From the IMG/VR virus record IMGVR_UViG_3300045902_000478, positions 1-30,813 of that record: 30,813 nt of DNA. One strand, 5' to 3'. The notes below the pieces were generated by a model. That model did not search any database, had not been told where the DNA came from, and saw nothing but the letters and a program-made list of their open reading frames with translations. The position numbers and the translations under genes are program-made. Source of the stretch: a virus. Positions 1 to 6,938 of this stretch are shown piece by piece. The first letter of the stretch is position 1. The number at the start of each line of letters is the position of its first letter.

Positions 1-884
1 ACTTCACGACGATCGGGGCGGACGCCGGACCAATCGACGTTCTCGTGGGGGGAACCCCTTGCCAGTCCTTCAGCGTCGCCGGACTCCGCAAGGGACTGGC
101 TGACGACCGTGGCAACCTGGCGATCGCATTTCTTCGACTGGCTGGCCGCCTCCGCCCCCGTTGGGTGGTATGGGAAAACGTCTTTGGAGTCCTGTCATCG
201 GGCGGAGGACGGGACCTTGGTTCCTTCCTCGGGGGCCTGGTCGAACTCGGGTATGGGTTCGCCTACCGAGTGCTGGACGCTCAGTACGTGCGAGTGGACG
301 GGTTTGGACGGGCTGTCCCTCAGCGACGACGGCGTGTGTTCGTTGTTGGATGTCTTGGAGACTGGCGATATCCCGCCGCGGTACTTTTTGACCGCGAAAG
401 CCTGCACGGGCATTCTCCGCCGCTCCGGAAACCGGGGGAAGTCGCTGCCGCGTTTACTCCGAGCGGTATTGGAGGCTATCGCGAGGGATGCGGGACACTC
501 AGGGCAGAGGGAGGCGACATTGGAGGGGGATCGAAAACGCTCGTAGCCTGCACGCTCCCGGCCAGCAACGGCGGGGCGTCGAGCGGGATGCACCCGGTCG
601 TACCCGTGGCTTTCGGCGGCAACAACACGTCCGGCCCGATCGACGTGGCGACGGCGGTCAACGCCCACGGCGGGCCCGACCTGCCGTGCGGCACGCTCCA
701 CCAGCAGCCGCACGTCGTCGCGTTTCAGGAGCGCGGGAGGGAGGGGGGCCGGTCGCTCGAATGGCAGGAGGACGTCTCGTATGCCCTGAGAGCGATTAGC
801 GGCGGCGGGTGCAGCGATTGGTTCAACGTCGCCTACCGCTGGGCCGTCCGCCGCGGGTGGGCCGAGCGGGAGCCCGCATCGTGA
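1..884 (+). CDS. DNA cytosine-5 methyltransferase, 5' partial and lacking its C-terminal motifs
   Basis: The frame is open from base 3, so the N-terminus (SAM-binding motif I) lies outside the window. Visible motifs are the catalytic PCQ Cys (motif IV, about 57-65), the WEN motif VI (about 168-178) and the QRRRRVF motif VIII (about 316-336). A Gly/Asn-rich target-recognition-like region follows (FGGNNTSGPIDVAT). The family would transfer a methyl group to cytosine C5 in DNA. Related phage enzymes continue with an RRLTP...GFP motif IX and a GNAV motif X. Here the protein ends just after 'AVRRGWAEREPAS', so both are missing. It may be inactive, or completed by another protein. Codons before about 546 use all third bases, while later codons end almost only in G or C. 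That change coincides with the end of an overlapping frame at 109-546. The stop overlaps the next start (GTGA). The family is sure; activity is doubtful. Confidence 0.85.
   Translation, partial: FTTIGADAGPIDVLVGGTPCQSFSVAGLRKGLADDRGNLAIAFLRLAGRLRPRWVVWENVFGVLSSGGGRDLGSFLGGLVELGYGFAYRVLDAQYVRVDGFGRAVPQRRRRVFVVGCLGDWRYPAAVLFDRESLHGHSPPLRKPGEVAAAFTPSGIGGYREGCGTLRAEGGDIGGGSKTLVACTLPASNGGASSGMHPVVPVAFGGNNTSGPIDVATAVNAHGGPDLPCGTLHQQPHVVAFQERGREGGRSLEWQEDVSYALRAISGGGCSDWFNVAYRWAVRRGWAEREPAS
109..546 (+). CDS. Possible overlapping gene inside the methyltransferase (+1 frame), function unknown
   Basis: A 145-aa open frame lies entirely inside the methyltransferase gene, in the +1 frame. Its peptide does not look like random out-of-frame sequence. 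It has a 'WYGKTS' segment, a 'DGTLVPSSGAWSNSGMG' segment, then 'CSLLDVLETG', 'PRYFLTAKAC' and 'GILRRSGNRGK'. I recall phage hypothetical proteins with this order (WYGKTSP, CSLSDVLETG, RYFLS.KAC.GILRRA..RGK.LP) annotated in or beside phage dcm genes; I cannot run the search here. The relaxed third-base use of the outer gene ends where this frame ends, as expected if both frames are under selection. No catalytic motif is evident. Alternatively the similarity could be a by-product of methyltransferase conservation. Confidence 0.55.
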   Translation: MATWRSHFFDWLAASAPVGWYGKTSLESCHRAEDGTLVPSSGAWSNSGMGSPTECWTLSTCEWTGLDGLSLSDDGVCSLLDVLETGDIPPRYFLTAKACTGILRRSGNRGKSLPRLLRAVLEAIARDAGHSGQREATLEGDRKRS

Positions 885-1087
885 TCGCCAACCCCAGGCC
901 CGGCCGTCGCGTGGTGCTCCGCTACCGCCGGCGCGGCGCCCCGCTCCACGGCCGGCGGGGCGTCGTCGCGATCGTCGGCCGCGGCAGGCCCCGGAACCAC
1001 GGGGTGATCGTCGAGGGTGTCGGGCTCGTGGTGGTGCCGTGCGGGCACCTGATGCCGGACGACAAACGGGAGGTCCCGAATGGGTGA
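881..1087 (+). CDS. Small conserved-type phage protein, unknown function
   Basis: The 68-aa basic protein starts at a GTG whose last two bases belong to the methyltransferase stop (GTGA), so it is translationally coupled. It overlaps the next gene by 8 bases. The sequence is rich in Arg, Val and Gly, with a 'GRGRPRNHGVIVEG' segment followed by 'VVVPCGHL'. The alternating Val pattern suggests a small beta-barrel, similar to short phage proteins that often lie near methyltransferases. No catalytic residues can be named. Confidence 0.6.
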   Translation: MIANPRPGRRVVLRYRRRGAPLHGRRGVVAIVGRGRPRNHGVIVEGVGLVVVPCGHLMPDDKREVPNG

Positions 1088-1943
1088 ACAGACCAAGATC
1101 CAGTGGTGCGACCACACGTTCAACCCGTGGATCGGCTGCGCGAAGGTGTCGCCGGGGTGCGCCAACTGCTACGCCGCCGTCGACACGCCGGCCCGCGTCG
1201 CCCGCGCGCAGGGCGAGGAGCTGTGGGGCCGGCTCGCCTCGCGGCGGGTGACGTCCGACGCCAACTGGCGGAAGCCGCCCGCGTGGGACCGCGAGGCCCT
1301 GGCCGCCGGGGAACGCCGCCGCGTGTTCTGCGCCTCGCAATCCGACTGGCTCGAGGATCGCGAGGACCTGGTCGCGCCCAGGGCCCGGCTGCTGGAGCTG
1401 GTCGAGGCCACGCCGAACCTCGACTGGCTGCTGCTGACCAAGCGGCCCGAGGGCTATTACGCCCGCATGCGGGAGATCACGGGGGAGTGGCACCTGCCGG
1501 CGCACTACCCCCTTCCCAACGCCTGGATCGGCGCGTCCGTCGAGGACCAGTCCCGCGCCGACGTCCGCATCCCGGCGCTCATCGCGATCCCGGCCGCGAT
1601 CCGGTTCCTGTCCGTCGAGCCGCTGCTGGGCCCGGTGGACCTCTCCCCCTGGCTCGGGCAAGACACGATCCGCTGGGTGATCGTCGGCGGCGAGAGCGGC
1701 CCCGCGGCCCGGCCGTGCAACCTCTACTGGATCAGGGACGTGCTCGACCAGTGCCGCGCCGCCGGGGTGGCGTGCTTCGTCAAGCAGCTCGGGGCGCGAA
1801 TCTTCTTCGACGCGACCCGGGGCACGCGGTACGACGACCACACGTACTACAAGTCGTCCGACACCAAGGGGGGCGACCCCGACGAGTGGCCCGGGGACCT
1901 GCGGGTGCGCGAGTTCCCGAGCGTGGCCGCCGGGCCGGCCTGA
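1080..1943 (+). CDS. Phage Gp37/Gp68 family protein (DUF5131), radical-SAM-like
   Basis: This 287-aa protein opens with the family signature TKIQW..HTFNPW.GC, followed by KVSPGCANCYA. Three cysteines (20, 27, 30) form C-x6-C-x2-C, resembling an iron-sulfur ligand set. Later segments typical of the family are FCASQSDW, LLLTKRPE, GASVEDQ, FLSVEPLLGP and VIVGGESGP, then a C-terminal 'CFVKQLGA'. The length is normal for the family. Its biochemical role is unknown, although members are common in phages and prophages and the fold resembles radical SAM TIM barrels. The ATG lies inside the preceding gene, so the two are probably co-transcribed with the methyltransferase. Confidence 0.88.
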   Translation: MGEQTKIQWCDHTFNPWIGCAKVSPGCANCYAAVDTPARVARAQGEELWGRLASRRVTSDANWRKPPAWDREALAAGERRRVFCASQSDWLEDREDLVAPRARLLELVEATPNLDWLLLTKRPEGYYARMREITGEWHLPAHYPLPNAWIGASVEDQSRADVRIPALIAIPAAIRFLSVEPLLGPVDLSPWLGQDTIRWVIVGGESGPAARPCNLYWIRDVLDQCRAAGVACFVKQLGARIFFDATRGTRYDDHTYYKSSDTKGGDPDEWPGDLRVREFPSVAAGPA

Positions 1944-2040
1944 CCCGTCCTTCCGCACCCCCCCCCTCCCGATTCCGCCCCGTCCCCCCTATGCGGCCCC
2001 GCCCCCCGCGTGATACCCTCGTTTCCAACCGATCTTGAGG

Positions 2041-2064
2041 TCGGATAGGTATCAAACGGGGATC
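2041..2064 (+). promoter_or_regulatory. AT-richer intergenic element with GATAGGT and TATCAAAC, possible promoter
   Basis: The 129-base gap before the 2073 gene ends in a less GC-rich patch containing GATAGGT (2044-2050) running into TATCAAAC (2050-2057). A small inverted repeat (CCGATC...GGTCGG) lies just before it. Similar patches precede the genes at 4926 and 18695. That recurrence at operon-like starts is the only support for a promoter role. Confidence 0.35.
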
Positions 2065-2072
2065 TTCCACCG

Positions 2073-2642
2073 ATGGGCGACGTTCGCGGGCCCGCGCGTG
2101 CGGGCGGGGGGCCGGTCGAGGCGGGGCGTCGGCTGGCGGCGACGCTGGAGCCCGGGGACCTGACGCCGGAGGGGATCGCGCGGCTGCTCGCCGGCCCCGC
2201 CTGCGACGCGGCCCGGCTGGCGGCCCCGGAGATCCGGGGGCGTGCCGGGGCGGTCGCGTGGGCCGCGGCCTGGCCCGCCTGGCGAGTCCTGACGACCCGG
2301 CACGTGATGGCGATCCTGATCCGGATCGCGGTCGAGCTGCTGCTGGCCGCGTTCGCGTTCCCGCACGCCCGGCTGATCCGTTCCGTCCTGGCGCTGCTGC
2401 GGGCAGTCCTCGCCGGCCCCGCCGTCGCCGCGACCTGGGTCGCGGCGACGGCCGCCCCGTACCCGCCCGGCGAGTCGCTGGGGGCGGCGCTCGACGCGCT
2501 GCTGGCCCGGGTCGCGGAATACCGGGCCGACCCCATGACGCGCCCCATGCTGGTCGCGGCCGAACGCCTGCTGGCCCCGGAGCCGGTCCGGGCGGACTTC
2601 TTCACCTGGCCCGTCCGGGAGGCATTGAGCGATGACGCCTGA
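2073..2642 (+). CDS. Hypothetical protein with hydrophobic central region
   Basis: The 189-aa protein is not recognised. An Ala/Arg-rich N-terminal half precedes a hydrophobic stretch around residues 75-125 (for example 'VMAILIRIAVELLLAAFAF') that could hold one or two membrane segments. A charged C-terminus follows. It starts after the gap with the AT-richer element and overlaps the next gene by 11 bases, making it the likely first gene of a small operon. Third-position GC supports this frame. Confidence 0.6.
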   Translation: MGDVRGPARAGGGPVEAGRRLAATLEPGDLTPEGIARLLAGPACDAARLAAPEIRGRAGAVAWAAAWPAWRVLTTRHVMAILIRIAVELLLAAFAFPHARLIRSVLALLRAVLAGPAVAATWVAATAAPYPPGESLGAALDALLARVAEYRADPMTRPMLVAAERLLAPEPVRADFFTWPVREALSDDA

Positions 2643-2895
2643 CGAGGCGAGGGCGCTGGTCAAGGCGATCCGGGACGGGGAGTCCGCGGAGGCGACCCTG
2701 GACGCGCGGGCCCTGGACAAGATCCGGGCCGGCTACGCCGCGCGGGCGGCGCTCGGGCGCGCGATGCGGCCGGACCGGCTGTACTCGCCCGCGGCGAGCC
2801 CCCCGACGGTCTGGATGCTCGACCCGGCGACCGGCCTGGCCGCCGAGGTCCAGCCCGTCCCGTTCGAGGCCCCCGACGCGACGGGCGGGAGGTAG
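2632..2895 (+). CDS. Small hypothetical protein
   Basis: This 87-aa protein begins inside the end of the preceding gene and stops 3 bases before the next, indicating an operon. The N-terminal half is charged and helical (DEARALVKAIRDGESAEATLDARALDKIRAG), and the C-terminal half is Pro-rich. No domain is recognised. Confidence 0.6.
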   Translation: MTPDEARALVKAIRDGESAEATLDARALDKIRAGYAARAALGRAMRPDRLYSPAASPPTVWMLDPATGLAAEVQPVPFEAPDATGGR

Positions 2896-2898
2896 CCG

Positions 2899-3498
2899 AT
2901 GCCGCCGCAGACGGAGGTCCCCGGCCGGGGGTCCGGCCCCCGTCCGCCGTACTCCCCGCCCCCGTCCCCGCCCCCGTCGCCCGGCTGGGGGCGTGCCCTG
3001 GGGCGCGTCGCCGGCTACGCCGCCGTCGCGGCGCTGGCGGGCGCGCTGGCCCTGGCGGCACCCCGGCTGGGCTGCGGCGACGTCCGACCCGGCCCCGGGC
3101 CCGAGCCCAACCCCGCCCCGGCCCCGGTGGACCCGTCGGACCCGCGGGCGCAGGCCCGCGCGATGGCCTCGGAGTGGCTGGACGCCTACGCGCGCCGGCT
3201 CCGGGAGGCGTCGGCATCGATCCGGGCCGGGTCCGCGACGCCCGACGCGGCGGCGGCGGCGCTGGCGAAGGCGTGGGCGTCGGACCGGGCCGAGTCGCAC
3301 CGGCTCCGGCTCGGGCCCCTGGAGGCGGCGATCCCGACCGGGGGCGTCGAGGGCGGGCCGGCCCACCGTGAGGGCTACGCCGCGTACCTGGGGCGGGTCG
3401 CGGACGGCGCCGCCGACGCCGCGGCCGGGGCCGCCTCCGGCGTCGCGCCCGCGTCGGCCCCCGCCGCACCCACGCCGCACCCGAGGGCCACGCCATGA
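2899..3498 (+). CDS. Single-pass membrane protein with proline-rich ends, unknown function
   Basis: This 199-aa protein has a Pro/Ser-rich N-terminus, one hydrophobic segment at about residues 38-57 (VAALAGALALAAPRLG), a Pro-rich linker and a helical domain (about 75-165). An Ala/Pro-rich tail ends it. A Cys follows the membrane segment (RLGCGD). Its stop overlaps the start of the papain-like peptidase (ATGA), so the two may act together, perhaps at the host envelope. Confidence 0.6.
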   Translation: MPPQTEVPGRGSGPRPPYSPPPSPPPSPGWGRALGRVAGYAAVAALAGALALAAPRLGCGDVRPGPGPEPNPAPAPVDPSDPRAQARAMASEWLDAYARRLREASASIRAGSATPDAAAAALAKAWASDRAESHRLRLGPLEAAIPTGGVEGGPAHREGYAAYLGRVADGAADAAAGAASGVAPASAPAAPTPHPRATP

Positions 3499-4466
3499 GC
3501 ACCGGGGGATCGGCCGCGTACGACGGCGGCTACGTCCACGACCCCGAGGGGGCGGAGCGGTACGCCCGGTCCCTGCCCCACGGCGGGACGCTGGCCCGCG
3601 CCGCCCCGCACCTGCTCGGGGACGGGGAGGGTCAGGACCTGATGCCTTACTTGGCGTGGTACGAGGCCGAGATCAGGAACGGCGACGGCTCGACCTGGAA
3701 GCCGAAGGGCGTCGAGCCGCCGTACGTCGCGCAGGTCGGGAACAACTGCACGAGCCGCGGCGACCAGGCCGTTATGGACCTGCTCCAGTGCGTCGACGCC
3801 GTGACGCGGGACGAGGGGGAGTCGGACGAGGCGGTGCCGTACCGGACAAGCTGCGAGGCGACGTATGCATTCTCGCTGCTCACAGCCGGGATGCGCGGCG
3901 ACCAGGGCTGCACCGGCCACGCCACGGCGCGGAGCGCCGCGACGATCGGGCGGGTCGGGTATCGCGAGACGGGCCCGCCCTACGAGGAGGACCGGGGCCG
4001 GCTCCTGAGGTGGGCGAACGACCCGAGGGGCGCGACGGAGGCGCTGCGCGAGAAGGCGGCCCCGTACAGGCTGGCCGACCCCGTCCAGATCAAGACGACG
4101 GCGGAGGCGCGGGCCTGGATCGCGAACCGGGGCCTGATCACGATCGCGTCGGGGGTCGGGTTCGAGACGCCCCGCGACGAGCGGGGGATCTGCGAGGAGC
4201 GCGGCCGCTGGATGCACCAGATGGCGCTCGTCGGGTACATCTGCTCCGACGGCGTCCCGAGCTTCGTGGTGGCGCAGTCGTGGGGGCCGAACAACCCGCG
4301 GGGCCCCCGGCCGTTCCACCTGCCCGGCTTCTGCTTCCGGGCCCGGGAATCGGTCGTGCAGAAGATTTTGGGGTGGAACGACTCGTGGGGGCACCGGGCC
4401 GGGCCGGGCTTCGAGCGCCGGCCGCTCCCGGCCCGCTGGCGCGGCGTGGACTGGTCGGGGGCGTGA
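3495..4466 (+). CDS. Papain-like (C1-type) cysteine peptidase candidate
   Basis: The 323-aa protein has the three landmarks of a papain-fold peptidase in order. The first is a Cys in 'VGNNCTSRGDQAVMD', matching the 'G.CTS.A' nucleophile site. The second is a His in 'MHQMALVGYI', matching 'H.V.IVGY'. The third is 'QSWGPNN', matching the 'NSWG' site. There is no obvious signal peptide or propeptide. The start overlaps the stop of the upstream membrane protein (ATGA). The C-terminus ends in 'WRGVDWSGA', an octapeptide repeated in the next gene. Possible roles are host protein degradation, virion maturation or lysis; the sequence does not decide. The family call is good, and the catalytic assignment is inferred from motif order. 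Confidence 0.7.
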   Translation: MSTGGSAAYDGGYVHDPEGAERYARSLPHGGTLARAAPHLLGDGEGQDLMPYLAWYEAEIRNGDGSTWKPKGVEPPYVAQVGNNCTSRGDQAVMDLLQCVDAVTRDEGESDEAVPYRTSCEATYAFSLLTAGMRGDQGCTGHATARSAATIGRVGYRETGPPYEEDRGRLLRWANDPRGATEALREKAAPYRLADPVQIKTTAEARAWIANRGLITIASGVGFETPRDERGICEERGRWMHQMALVGYICSDGVPSFVVAQSWGPNNPRGPRPFHLPGFCFRARESVVQKILGWNDSWGHRAGPGFERRPLPARWRGVDWSGA

Positions 4467-4543
4467 GGCTCGATCCCGTTGGCGATCCTCCTGGCGGCGT
4501 TGCTGGCGACGCAGTCCCCGGCCTGGCGCGGCGTGGACTGGTC
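4436..4543 (+). repeat. Direct repeat of a 21-base block encoding WRGVDWSG
   Basis: The end of the peptidase gene (about 4436-4456) and the early part of the next gene (about 4523-4543) share 21 identical bases beginning CTGGCGCGGCG. Both copies are read as WRGVDWSG. The spacing is about 87 bases. A small duplication that carried the peptide into the downstream gene would explain it. Confidence 0.75.
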
Positions 4544-4853
4544 CGGGCCCCCCTCCCGGCCCCCGGCCCCGGCCGCGCCCACGCCCGAGGCCCCCGGCTT
4601 CGCCCCCTCCCCGCTCCCGCCGTCCCTGGCGACGCCGGCCCCCCCGCGCCGCGAGCCGCCCCCTCCCCGTCCTCCCTCCCCCTCCCCCTCCCCCTCCCCC
4701 TCCCCGCGCCTCCCGCGTGCCGAGCCCGGCCCGCCGCCCGGCCGGCTCCGGGCGCTGGCGTCGCCGCAATCCCCCCCGTCCACGCCCCCGCGCCCGCCCC
4801 CCGCGCCCCGCCCCCTCCCCCCGGCCCTGGCCGTCCCGGGCGCGTGCCCGTGA
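4479..4853 (+). CDS. Proline-rich protein, possibly exported
   Basis: The 124-aa frame opens with TTG and a short hydrophobic run (AILLAALLAT). It then repeats the WRGVDWSG octapeptide from the end of the upstream peptidase and continues as a Pro/Ser/Ala-rich tail with (PS)n. The tail is encoded by a perfect TCCCCC hexamer array. Third bases are almost all G or C, supporting the frame. No domain is recognised; it could be a linker or surface protein that varies by slippage. The start is uncertain because TTG is weak and no clear ribosome site is seen. Confidence 0.5.
   Translation: MAILLAALLATQSPAWRGVDWSGPPSRPPAPAAPTPEAPGFAPSPLPPSLATPAPPRREPPPPRPPSPSPSPSPSPRLPRAEPGPPPGRLRALASPQSPPSTPPRPPPAPRPLPPALAVPGACP
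4677..4705 (+). repeat. TCCCCC hexanucleotide microsatellite
   Basis: T falls at 4677, 4683, 4689, 4695 and 4701 with C between, giving nearly five perfect hexamers. The array encodes a Pro-Ser run in the proline-rich gene. The unit is a multiple of three, so slippage would change length without breaking the frame. Confidence 0.9.
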
Positions 4854-4890
4854 CGGCGGCGACGTCGCCTTTCCTGGCGTGACTCGATTA

Positions 4891-4915
4891 TTACTGATCG
4901 CTATCAAACCCGGAT
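4891..4915 (+). promoter_or_regulatory. AT-richer element with TATCAAAC before the response-regulator gene
   Basis: TATCAAAC at 4902-4909 is flanked by ACTGATCGC and CCGGAT. It aligns with the element at 2041-2064 (both read ...TATCAAAC..(C/G)GGAT) and resembles that at 18662-18680. A GGAGG ribosome site follows at 4916-4920. It may be a phage promoter or operator; no start site can be fixed. Confidence 0.35.
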
Positions 4916-4925
4916 GGAGGGTATC

Positions 4926-5852
4926 ATGTCCCTCGCGGCGCATTCGGCGGTCTCGGTCGGGATTCCCGCGTCGCCCGCGTCGGCGACGCCGACGGCGCGG
5001 GCCCGGCCCGCGCGACGATTGGGGGCGGACTCGATGGTCGTCAAGGTCGCGGAAGTGGGGCTCGCGGCGGGGGCCGGGCTCGGGCTGTCGAGCTTCGTCC
5101 TGGCGCAGGCCGGCGGCGAGGGGCTGCCCCAGGCCGGCTCGGTCGGGGCCGCCGTCCTGATCTCGGTCGTCACGGCCGCCATCACGGCGATCGGGACGAC
5201 GTTCTTCCAGCCCTGGCTCCGCACGAAGGACCTGGAGCTTCGCGTCCGGCACCTGGAGGCCCAGAACGCGGCGCTGCTGGCCAAGATCGAGGAGCAGCAG
5301 CGGTCCGAGACGACGCTGGTCGACCGCCTGGCGCGCCTCGCCGAGCAGTCCGTGCGGCTCAACGAGCGCAACCTGCGCCTCGCCCACGCGCTGCTCGCGA
5401 CGACGGAGCGGATCATCCCCGGCTCGGCCGCCGTCGCGCCCCAGGACCCCTCGGCCGCCCAGGATTGCGTCGCCGGGGCCCGCGTGCTCGTGGTCGAGGA
5501 CGAGGCGCGGGCGCGGGAGTCGCTGGCGCTGATGCTCGAGCGGGTCGGGTACGCGGTCCTCACCTGCGGCTCGGTCGAGGAGGCGCGGACGCTCCTGGAG
5601 GTGGAGCCGTTCGAGGCGGTCCTGCTCGACCTGTCGCTCCCGGACGGGGACGGGGTCGAGGTGCTGCGGCACGTCCGCGATCTGGGGTCGCCGGCCCGGG
5701 TGGTGGTGACGACCGGCCGCGACCCGTCCCAGCTCGGCCCCGTCCTGGCGCTCCAGCCGTTCGCGGTCTTCCGCAAGCCCGTCCACTTCGACGAGTGGCT
5801 GATCCCGTCGCTCCGCGGCGAGCGCGTGCCCTCGTCCCTGTCCCCGACCTGA
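4926..5852 (+). CDS. Membrane-anchored response regulator: TM plus coiled coil plus receiver domain
   Basis: ATG 4926 is chosen because GGAGG ends five bases upstream; an in-frame ATG at 4914 lies before that site. Residues about 35-50 and 70-95 are hydrophobic (AAVLISVVTAAITAIGTTFF). A coiled coil follows at about 100-155 (LELRVRHLEAQNAALLAKIEEQ). A CheY-like receiver then runs from about 186 to 300. Receiver landmarks are VVEDE (acidic pocket), Asp235 in LLDLSLPDGDG (phosphoacceptor), the Thr in VVTTG and Lys284 in RKPV. No output domain follows, so signalling would be by phosphorylation-dependent interaction at the membrane. The next gene looks like a histidine-kinase fragment. A membrane-tethered receiver in a phage is unusual; it was probably captured from the host. 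Confidence 0.8.
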   Translation: MSLAAHSAVSVGIPASPASATPTARARPARRLGADSMVVKVAEVGLAAGAGLGLSSFVLAQAGGEGLPQAGSVGAAVLISVVTAAITAIGTTFFQPWLRTKDLELRVRHLEAQNAALLAKIEEQQRSETTLVDRLARLAEQSVRLNERNLRLAHALLATTERIIPGSAAVAPQDPSAAQDCVAGARVLVVEDEARARESLALMLERVGYAVLTCGSVEEARTLLEVEPFEAVLLDLSLPDGDGVEVLRHVRDLGSPARVVVTTGRDPSQLGPVLALQPFAVFRKPVHFDEWLIPSLRGERVPSSLSPT

Positions 5853-5878
5853 GGCGGCCTGGCCGCCGGGGGTGCGCC

Positions 5879-6499
5879 GTGCCCGGACCCGTGCCCGACC
5901 CGGAACCCGTCCCCCCGCCCGTCGCGTACGGGCGGCTGCTCTCCGCCCTGTCTCACGACCTGCTCAACGCCGCGCACGCGCTGGCGTCGGCCGCGGCGTC
6001 GGCGTCCCTGTCCCTGGCGCGAGGGGCCTCGTCGCGGGCGTCGCGGGCGCTGGCGTCCGCCCCCGAGGCGGCGTCCCGGCTGGCCGACGCGGCGACGGCG
6101 GGTGCGGGCCCGCCGGAGCCGGCCGCGTCCCCGCCGGGGGCGCTGCTGCGGCTGGCGTCCTCGAACGCGCGCCTGGCGGCCGCCGCGTCGCGGCCGGGGG
6201 CCGTGGCCCCGGGCACGCCCGCGGCGTGGGCGGAGCCGCGCGGGCTGGCCCGGCTGGTCGCCGACCTGGCGTGCGAGGCCGCCCGGCTGGCCGGCGGGCC
6301 GGGCGCCGCCGTCGCGCTCTCGGCGGCGTCCGCGGCCTGGCACGCGGCACGGCTCGGGCTCGCGCCCGAGGGCCCGGGGCGGGGCGGGGACGCGGGCGAG
6401 GGCGATGGCGGGCCCGTCCGGTTCCGCGTCGTCGTCCCGGCCGCGCACGCGGTCCCCGGGGCGGCTTCCGATGTCGGAGAAAATCCGGGATCTAGTTGA
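5879..6499 (+). CDS. Histidine-kinase-like (phosphotransfer) remnant, uncertain
   Basis: This 206-aa frame starts at GTG 5879 (alternative GTG 5891), 26 bases after the response regulator. Near residue 25 it has 'SALSHDLLNAAHAL', resembling a histidine-kinase H-box (SHDL..), followed by a long Ala/Ser-rich helical region. Later helices (GLARLVADLACEAARLAGG) and a C-terminal 'VRFRVVVPA' strand could be a degraded ATP-binding domain. I see no clear N, G1 or G2 boxes, so kinase activity is unlikely. A phosphotransfer or binding partner of the upstream receiver is the most economical idea. It could equally be an unrelated Ala-rich helical protein. Confidence 0.45.
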   Translation: MPGPVPDPEPVPPPVAYGRLLSALSHDLLNAAHALASAAASASLSLARGASSRASRALASAPEAASRLADAATAGAGPPEPAASPPGALLRLASSNARLAAAASRPGAVAPGTPAAWAEPRGLARLVADLACEAARLAGGPGAAVALSAASAAWHAARLGLAPEGPGRGGDAGEGDGGPVRFRVVVPAAHAVPGAASDVGENPGSS

Positions 6500-6510
6500 A
6501 ATCCTAGATT
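6491..6510. promoter_or_regulatory. Inverted repeat ATCTAG-N8-CTAGAT in an AT-rich gap, possible operator
   Basis: Six-base arms at 6491-6496 and 6505-6510 flank eight bases. The surroundings to about 6530 are the AT-richest in this part of the window, with GTGAT repeated (GTGATAACGTGAT). The site lies at the end of one gene and about 90 bases before the next start, as expected for a promoter or operator of the 6597 operon. Confidence 0.4.
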
Positions 6511-6596
6511 ATTTCGTGATAACGTGATCGGCGGCGAAGGACGCCGGACCCGGCGAGGAGACGCTTTCCGATGGCCCATTACAGGTATGGACCGCG

Positions 6597-6938
6597 ATGG
6601 CGATGGCACTCGGCTGGGGCGGCGGGGAGGCGGCCGGCGCGGCGATCCCGCCCGGGGGCTCGGCGGCGTTGCGCCGGCGCCGGCGGACGCTTGACGGCGG
6701 CCGGGCGGCCCGGATCAGGGACCTGATCTACCTCCTGCTCGTGGACGACTCGGGCCTGAGCCCGGCCGACGCGGAGCTGGTCCTGTCCGCGCCGTGGCCG
6801 TCGTCGAGGCAGGGCCGGAACGACCGGCTCCGGCCGGCCCGCTCGGCGCTCTCGGGCGTCCAGGGCGGGGCGCTGGCGGCGCTGCTGGCCGAGGTCGGGG
6901 CGGCGGCCGACGACGCCGGCGACGGGTGGCCCTCGTGA
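6597..6938 (+). CDS. Hypothetical protein, first gene of a new cluster
   Basis: The 113-aa protein is unrecognised. A Gly/Ala-rich, then Arg-rich N-terminus precedes a helical segment (AARIRDLIYLLLVDDSGLSPADAELVL) and a second Ala-rich helix near the end. Third bases are nearly all G or C from ATG 6597; an ATG at 6603 is a second choice. The stop overlaps the next start (GTGA). Confidence 0.55.
   Translation: MAMALGWGGGEAAGAAIPPGGSAALRRRRRTLDGGRAARIRDLIYLLLVDDSGLSPADAELVLSAPWPSSRQGRNDRLRPARSALSGVQGGALAALLAEVGAAADDAGDGWPS

Noticed and set aside
3375-5786. Very long minus-strand open frame
   Set aside because: It is the antisense shadow of + strand genes in GC-rich DNA. Its peptide is low-complexity Arg/Gly/Pro with no domain, and the + strand genes have clear motifs and third-base bias.
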